Source of the DNA: Chloroflexi bacterium HGW-Chloroflexi-4
GTDB lineage: Bacteria > Chloroflexota > Anaerolineae > Anaerolineales > Anaerolineaceae
Reading direction: 5' to 3'
DNA: 64,000 nucleotides
Assembly: GCA_002840715.1 (NCBI GenBank)
Contig: PHBW01000002.1
Coordinates: 124,001 to 188,000, forward strand
Of this stretch, positions 59,866 through 64,000 are shown piece by piece; the first letter of the stretch is position 1, and each line of letters opens with the position of its first letter. Both the position numbers and the translations under genes were made by a program. The notes under the pieces are model-generated. The model saw only the letters and a program-made list of their open reading frames with translations, made no database searches and was not told the DNA's origin.

Positions 59866-62280
59866 TTATGGCAAGATCACATTTACCGGCAAGTTGCTGT
59901 TGATTATGGAATCATTACCAAGTTGCCCATAAATATTCTCTCCCCAGCACTTGGCAACATTGCCAGATCCGATCAAGACACAAGTATGGTTGGCACCAAC
60001 ACCAATATCTTTAACATTGGTTATATTCTTGACAAGTGTTGCTGATGCAAAATCATCATTTGTTCCATTGCCAAGTTGACCAATTTTGTTGGTTCCCCAG
60101 CAAGAAACAGTTAGATCAGTGTTGATTGCACAGTTGTGAGCCAAACCAGCGCCTACTTCCAAAGCAGGTAGCGTTTCTTTTACCGGGGCTGAAATCAAGT
60201 TACTACCCCAGCATTTAACTGATCCGTCAGAAGTTACTGCACAACCTGTTGCTCCCCAGCGGTTGGCTGAAATGGAAAGGGAGTCTTCTAGTTGTTTTAC
60301 TGCTGCAGCTTGGACTTTCGCCCATTGATTCACGCTGCCGACGAAGTCACTCCCAAGAAGAAGTCCCTGTCCGCCCGATATCTGAGCAAGTGAAGTATCT
60401 AAGTCAGATTTGACTGGTTGGTTCTGATTTGAAGTAGTTCCATCATTGAGTTGGCCAAAGTTGTTCTTGCCCCAACACCAAACTTCCTGGTTGAGTAATT
60501 GTGCACAAGTGAATTCTTCACCGGCAGTGATGTTAAGTACTTTTCCGGGCAGATCATCAACCTTGACGGGAACACTGCTGTTGACAGTGGAACCATTGCC
60601 TAATTGCCCCGAGCTGTTCTCACCCCAGCACCAAATTTCATTATTAATCAAGAGGGCACAGGTGTGTTTACTACCGGCGGTCAGGTTTAGAACACCATCA
60701 AGATCTTTTACATAAACCGGTTTGTGTTGGTCTTTGAAAGTCCCATCACCTACCTGCCCTGAGGCATTGAGGCCCCAGCAGATGACCTGGCTGTTATTGT
60801 AAGTCATGCAAGAGTGCCCAAGCCCGGATACTATCAGGGTTCCACCAGTCACTGGAATGAGTTGACCACCAGTTACAGGGATAACCAATGCAGGAGGAGG
60901 TGGTGGCGGAGGAGGCAGCGTTGCCGTACTGGTTGGCGTGCTTGTAGATGTGGCAATTTCAGTCGGTGTGCTTGTAGGTGTGGCTGTTTCAGTCGGTGTA
61001 CTTGTAGGTGTGGCTGTTTCAGTTGGAGTATTGGTCGGTGTAGCCGTTTCTGTCGGTGTATTTGTCGGCGTATTTGTTGGTGTATTTGTCGCCGTATTTG
61101 TTGGTGTATTTGTCGGTGTGTTGGTCGGCGTATTAGTCGGTGTGTTGGTCGGCGTATTTGTCGGCGTGTTTGTCGGTATATTGGTCGCCACGATGGTTGG
61201 TATTGGTGTGTTTGTCGGGCATGCTCCTAAATGATCATCTTCATGACCGGCTGAAGGAGAACCATCGATATTGAAGTGACCACCCACCCCATTGGCATTT
61301 GAAAAGATGGCTGACAAAGGAAGTTCAAGTTCCTGGAATTTATCAGATCCTTGTCGACCATCATAATGACAGATGATCATTGTATCTTTACTATCCTGGC
61401 AACTGCCTAATACGTAAATGTAACCTTTTTGTTCACATTCGATTTGAACACTGGCGTCTTCGTTGACAGTGTTAAGAAGTGTGAGAGCATCTGGTAAAAA
61501 TCCAATATTAGCACTGGAAAGGTTGACCTGATTTGCAAATACATTTGTAGTTGTTCCAAAAGGATTCAAAAGGGTGAAAGATTTTACGTAAGCATACCCT
61601 GTGGTTACTGAAGCAGGAGTACTACTTGCCAACAACGTGATGGCGCTGAATCCAACAAATGAAAGGTTGTTTCCGCCAATAGTGACATCCTCGTTGTAAT
61701 AACCAGAATAAGTATTGTAATTGGTAGAGTCTGTGGCTGCTACGGCTGATCCACCCACATAAATGGTCGCATTTGAGGGTGCGTTATTCACTGCAGATTG
61801 GAACGGGTTAGAAACTTGATTACAAATCGTTACTCCAACCGGGCACGAATCGCCAGTTTTTACATATCCCACCCATTGAGTGCCGTCCCAATATAATGGG
61901 TCACTGCTGGAGAGAGCGTCTTCAGCTTGCTGACTTGCCAGTGGCATCGGGTTTCCGTTACCATCCAAGAGGACAAGATCTTCAGCCACAAGGGTTTCAA
62001 CTGCATTCAAAATGTTTTCATTTGAAAGAAGGGGTTCTGGTTCTGAAGTTTCGAAAGGTGTTTCTGTAGAAAACTCAGTATCAGTCTCTTGTAACGGAGA
62101 TTCAGTTTCTGAAGTTTCAGCTTCTGGTGATGGTTGAGCGGTAATTTCTTCCACCACAGCAACGATATCTGTAGGTGCAGGCGTTTCATCTTGAGCTTGT
62201 ACCAAACCCAAGTTGCCAGATCCTAGCAGAAATACCAATATAACTAATATTTGGAAAAAACGTGTGTATTTATTTTTCAT
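59866..62280 (-). CDS. Secreted RCC1-repeat protein with TNTP linker
   Basis: Surface protein of 804 residues. The ATG at 62280 has GGGAG 5 bases before it; the maximal frame starts 21 bases earlier. Signal peptide (about 1-30, ending VQAQ). Residues ~30-110 are Thr/Glu/Pro rich; ~120-350 is a beta-rich domain, possibly beta-helix ([15 protein letters not shown]). Then comes a long (TNTP)n/(TETATP) linker and a Pro8 stretch. The C-terminal half has six or seven RCC1-type repeats, each with HSCMTY, HTCALL or FTCAQL and W-C-WGxNxxGQ(V/L)GDG. The RCC1 propeller is held by conserved Cys pairs. No sorting signal is seen. It may bind partner proteins or surfaces; function unknown. Its paralogue lies directly upstream. 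Confidence 0.85.
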   Translation of the reverse strand: MKNKYTRFFQILVILVFLLGSGNLGLVQAQDETPAPTDIVAVVEEITAQPSPEAETSETESPLQETDTEFSTETPFETSEPEPLLSNENILNAVETLVAEDLVLLDGNGNPMPLASQQAEDALSSSDPLYWDGTQWVGYVKTGDSCPVGVTICNQVSNPFQSAVNNAPSNATIYVGGSAVAATDSTNYNTYSGYYNEDVTIGGNNLSFVGFSAITLLASSTPASVTTGYAYVKSFTLLNPFGTTTNVFANQVNLSSANIGFLPDALTLLNTVNEDASVQIECEQKGYIYVLGSCQDSKDTMIICHYDGRQGSDKFQELELPLSAIFSNANGVGGHFNIDGSPSAGHEDDHLGACPTNTPIPTIVATNIPTNTPTNTPTNTPTNTPTNTPTNTPTNTATNTPTNTPTNTPTETATPTNTPTETATPTSTPTETATPTSTPTEIATSTSTPTSTATLPPPPPPPPALVIPVTGGQLIPVTGGTLIVSGLGHSCMTYNNSQVICWGLNASGQVGDGTFKDQHKPVYVKDLDGVLNLTAGSKHTCALLINNEIWCWGENSSGQLGNGSTVNSSVPVKVDDLPGKVLNITAGEEFTCAQLLNQEVWCWGKNNFGQLNDGTTSNQNQPVKSDLDTSLAQISGGQGLLLGSDFVGSVNQWAKVQAAAVKQLEDSLSISANRWGATGCAVTSDGSVKCWGSNLISAPVKETLPALEVGAGLAHNCAINTDLTVSCWGTNKIGQLGNGTNDDFASATLVKNITNVKDIGVGANHTCVLIGSGNVAKCWGENIYGQLGNDSIINSNLPVNVILP
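60938..61212 (-). repeat. 12-bp / 30-bp coding repeats for the TNTP linker
   Basis: On the minus strand the repeats read as four-codon TNTP units (12 bp) at about 61030-61212, and longer TETATP-S/N-TP units (30 bp) at about 60940-61040. The base sequence is degenerate at third positions, so selection on the peptide is likely. The plus-strand open frames across it are artefacts of this low-complexity sequence. Confidence 0.8.
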
Positions 62281-62605
62281 TCTAACTCCCATCGATAACA
62301 AATAATTTTTTACAAAAAAGACTACTTATAAAAAAGGTAAATTACACTTAAAACATTGTCTTCAATCACCTTATTTTGAACAACCAAACTAATTTATTTA
62401 TATTATTTTTACCTTATTTATCCAATTACTATAATATTACCACGTCAAAAAAAAAAGTCAATACATTTTCTGATATGTATTACCTTTTTAATTTATGCTT
62501 TAGATTTTGTTTACATTTATTGAAATGACCATTTTCCCTTCATATTAGTCAAAAAAGCCCTCCTCTCTGTTGAAAGAAGGGCAGAAATACTGAACTGTGT
62601 TGTAC
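62281..62605. other. AT-rich gap between the tandem RCC1 genes
   Basis: About 325 bp with no gene. On the minus strand it holds the terminator of the second gene (62551-62582) and probably the promoter of the first: a TTGACT at 62461-62456 with AATATT 17 bp or TATTAT 19 bp further on. A ten-base run of A lies between the two TTGAC motifs (62447-62456). Confidence 0.5.
62551..62582 (-). terminator. Terminator after the second RCC1 gene
   Basis: GCCCT pairs with AGGGC, with partial pairing inside; the minus strand then has TTTTTT. It is 24 bases past the stop at 62606. Confidence 0.7.
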
Positions 62606-64000
62606 TTATTGAATCTCGGGCATGATCACGTAAACAGGTGAATTACTGCTATTTGTGGTGTCATTACCCAATTGGCCGAAAGTGTTTTCTCCCCAGCAGG
62701 TGGCGACATTACTGGTACCGTTCAGAGTGCATGTGTGTTTTGCACCGACCGCCAGAGCATGAGCACTCATCAGGTTCTTGACCAGCGTGGCTGAAAGAGA
62801 ATCAACATTGGTTCCATTGCCAAGTTGTCCGGTTTGATTGGTTCCCCAGCAAGATACAGTCTCGTCTGTATTGATGGCACAGTTATGGGCTAAACCAGCA
62901 CCCACTTCCATGGCAGGTAATGCATCTTTTACTGGTGCAGAGACCAGGTTACTGTCCCAGCATTTTACTGAACCATCTGAAGCAACTGCACATCCTGAGT
63001 CACCCCATCGGTTGGCCGATATTGAAAGTGAACCACCCAACTGTTGAACTGCTGCTGCCTGGACCTTCGTCCATTTATTCACGCTGCCAAAGAAATCACT
63101 TCCTAGGAGCAGACCTTGTCCGCCGGATATTTGAGCGAGCATTGTGTTTAGTTTCGATTTCACCGGTTTTGTCTGGTTGATGGTGGTGCCATCGTTAAGT
63201 TGACCCACTTCATTATTACCCCAACACCAGACATCCTGGTTCATCAATTGTGCGCAAGTAAATTCTTCACCTGCAGTGATGGCAAGTACTTTTTCTGGCA
63301 ACCCATCAACTTTTACGGGGATATTGCTGTTCATTGTGGATCCATCACCTAATTGGCCTGAGTTGTTTTCGCCCCAGCACCAGATTTCACCATCAATCGT
63401 GAGTGCACAGGTATGTTTGCTGCCGGCAGTCAGATTCAAAACACCTTGCAGATCTTTTACATAGGCCGGTTTATGTTGATCCAAGTAGGTGCCGTCGCCA
63501 ACCTGACCAGAGGTATTCAGTCCCCAACAGATGACTTTGCCGTCATTGTAAGTCATGCAGGAGTGTCCAAGACCAGAAACGATCAGGGTTCCGCCAGTCA
63601 CGGGGATAAGCTTCCCACCGGTAATGGGGATTACCAGAGCGGAAGGTGTTCCACCTGTCACAGGAATAATGGGCGTCGTAACCACATCCGTGGTTGCGGT
63701 TGGCGTCGGGGTCGAGGTAACAGTAGAAGTGCTGGTAGGAGTGGCGGTATCAGTTGGTGTATTGGTCGGAACCGCGGTTTCAGTTGGTGTATTGGTCGGA
63801 ACTGCGGTTTCAGTCGGTGTGTTGGTAGGAACTGAAGTTTCAGTTGGTGTATTGGTCGGCACAGCTGTTTCAGTTGGTGTATTAGTTGGAACTGCGGTTT
63901 CAGTCGGTGTATTGGTAGGAACTGTAGTTTCAGTTGGTATATTGGTCGGGATGGGTGTTGGAGTATTAACTGGTGTTGGAGTTACACACTCGCCACTGGC
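62606..64000 (-). CDS. Second RCC1-repeat protein, 5' end outside window
   Basis: Partial gene; the frame stays open to the window end, so the apparent start at 63862 (a GTG within [10 protein letters not shown] repeats) is internal. The visible part has a short non-repeat segment with one Cys ([10 protein letters not shown]), a linker of decapeptide ([10 protein letters not shown]) units, then IPVTGG and a C-terminal RCC1 propeller very similar to that at 59866-62280 ([40 protein letters not shown], and so on). The two genes are a tandem duplication that has kept the propeller and changed the linker. It is expected to be secreted, though its signal peptide lies beyond the edge. Confidence 0.85.
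   Translation of the reverse strand, partial: ASGECVTPTPVNTPTPIPTNIPTETTVPTNTPTETAVPTNTPTETAVPTNTPTETSVPTNTPTETAVPTNTPTETAVPTNTPTDTATPTSTSTVTSTPTPTATTDVVTTPIIPVTGGTPSALVIPITGGKLIPVTGGTLIVSGLGHSCMTYNDGKVICWGLNTSGQVGDGTYLDQHKPAYVKDLQGVLNLTAGSKHTCALTIDGEIWCWGENNSGQLGDGSTMNSNIPVKVDGLPEKVLAITAGEEFTCAQLMNQDVWCWGNNEVGQLNDGTTINQTKPVKSKLNTMLAQISGGQGLLLGSDFFGSVNKWTKVQAAAVQQLGGSLSISANRWGDSGCAVASDGSVKCWDSNLVSAPVKDALPAMEVGAGLAHNCAINTDETVSCWGTNQTGQLGNGTNVDSLSATLVKNLMSAHALAVGAKHTCTLNGTSNVATCWGENTFGQLGNDTTNSSNSPVYVIMPEIQ
63750..63929 (-). repeat. Six 30-bp tandem repeats in the second RCC1 gene
   Basis: Units start at 63750, 63780, 63810, 63840, 63870 and 63900, each a near-copy of 30 bp that encodes PTNTPTET plus two variable residues. 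Degenerate partial units lie on both sides. Copy-number change here would lengthen or shorten the stalk without breaking the frame. Confidence 0.85.

Noticed and set aside
60938-61234. Plus-strand 98-codon frame rich in Val/Gly ([12 protein letters not shown])
   Set aside because: It is the antisense of the (TNTP)n linker; the repeat makes all frames open. No ribosome site, and the minus-strand gene is clear.
63413-63835. Plus-strand 140-codon frame ending in RNCGFS-type repeats
   Set aside because: Antisense shadow of the second RCC1 gene and its 30-bp repeats.
63750-63929. CRISPR-like array
   Set aside because: The 30-bp units are contiguous with no spacers and are in frame within a coding region.

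Overview
The window looks like a piece of chromosome from a member of the Chloroflexota, most likely class Anaerolineae. This is an inference from gene style, since there is no rRNA or other marker gene here. The clues are many secreted or lipid-anchored proteins with Thr/Pro-rich (TNTP, TPTET) linkers, RCC1-type repeat proteins, a BTAD/NB-ARC/TPR regulator of the SARP/AfsR type, a BMP-type nucleoside importer, zinc-ribbon membrane proteins, and no lipid A genes. I saw no rRNA, tRNA, CRISPR array, phage or transposase. Both edges cut through genes.

Region by region. 1-6.4 kb: the end of a PAS-GAF-GAF-GGDEF diguanylate cyclase, a SprA-like metalloprotease, and a PadR regulator followed by a MacB-type ABC pair. 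6.4-17 kb (minus strand): a small XRE regulator with a membrane partner under a promoter with twin operators, a large M23 lipoprotein, a PAS histidine kinase, a zinc-ribbon/LamG-like protein, and a heterodimeric ABC exporter. 17.3-26.1 kb: a seven-gene operon with a BMP substrate-binding lipoprotein, a double ATPase, two permeases, a molybdenum hydroxylase large subunit, its 2Fe-2S subunit and a cytosine-deaminase-like amidohydrolase. It reads as a nucleoside/nucleobase uptake and breakdown unit, but the usual FAD subunit is absent. 26.1-30.2 kb: a membrane protein, Tex, and a gene-poor stretch with short repeats. 30.3-37.4 kb: TetR with a Tat-exported flavodoxin, an unknown protein, and a SARP/AfsR-like regulator divergent from a small protein plus lipoprotein pair. 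The gap between them carries a SARP-like direct-repeat operator. 37.5-49.6 kb: a TiaS-like protein, a secreted two-domain protein of an unrecognised family, a methyltransferase, Hsp20, an ADP-forming acyl-CoA synthetase, an esterase with an acyltransferase, an MFS transporter, PlsC, a lipoprotein and a LysM-M23 peptidase. 49.7-59.8 kb: an ABC-2 export operon with a zinc-ribbon partner, an MFS efflux pump, a glycine-rich membrane protein with a NIF3-like partner, a paralogue of the two-domain secreted protein, a five-repeat FN3-like lipoprotein, and a MerR regulator with two effector domains. 59.9-64 kb: two tandem RCC1-repeat surface proteins, the second cut by the window end.

Most transcription units end in clear hairpin terminators. 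Many starts are fixed by a Shine-Dalgarno sequence inside the longest open frame, so several genes are shorter than their maximal ORF; these choices are given per gene. Three plus-strand genes (36033, 46340, 48174) have a -10 box 6-7 bases before the start codon and look leaderless.
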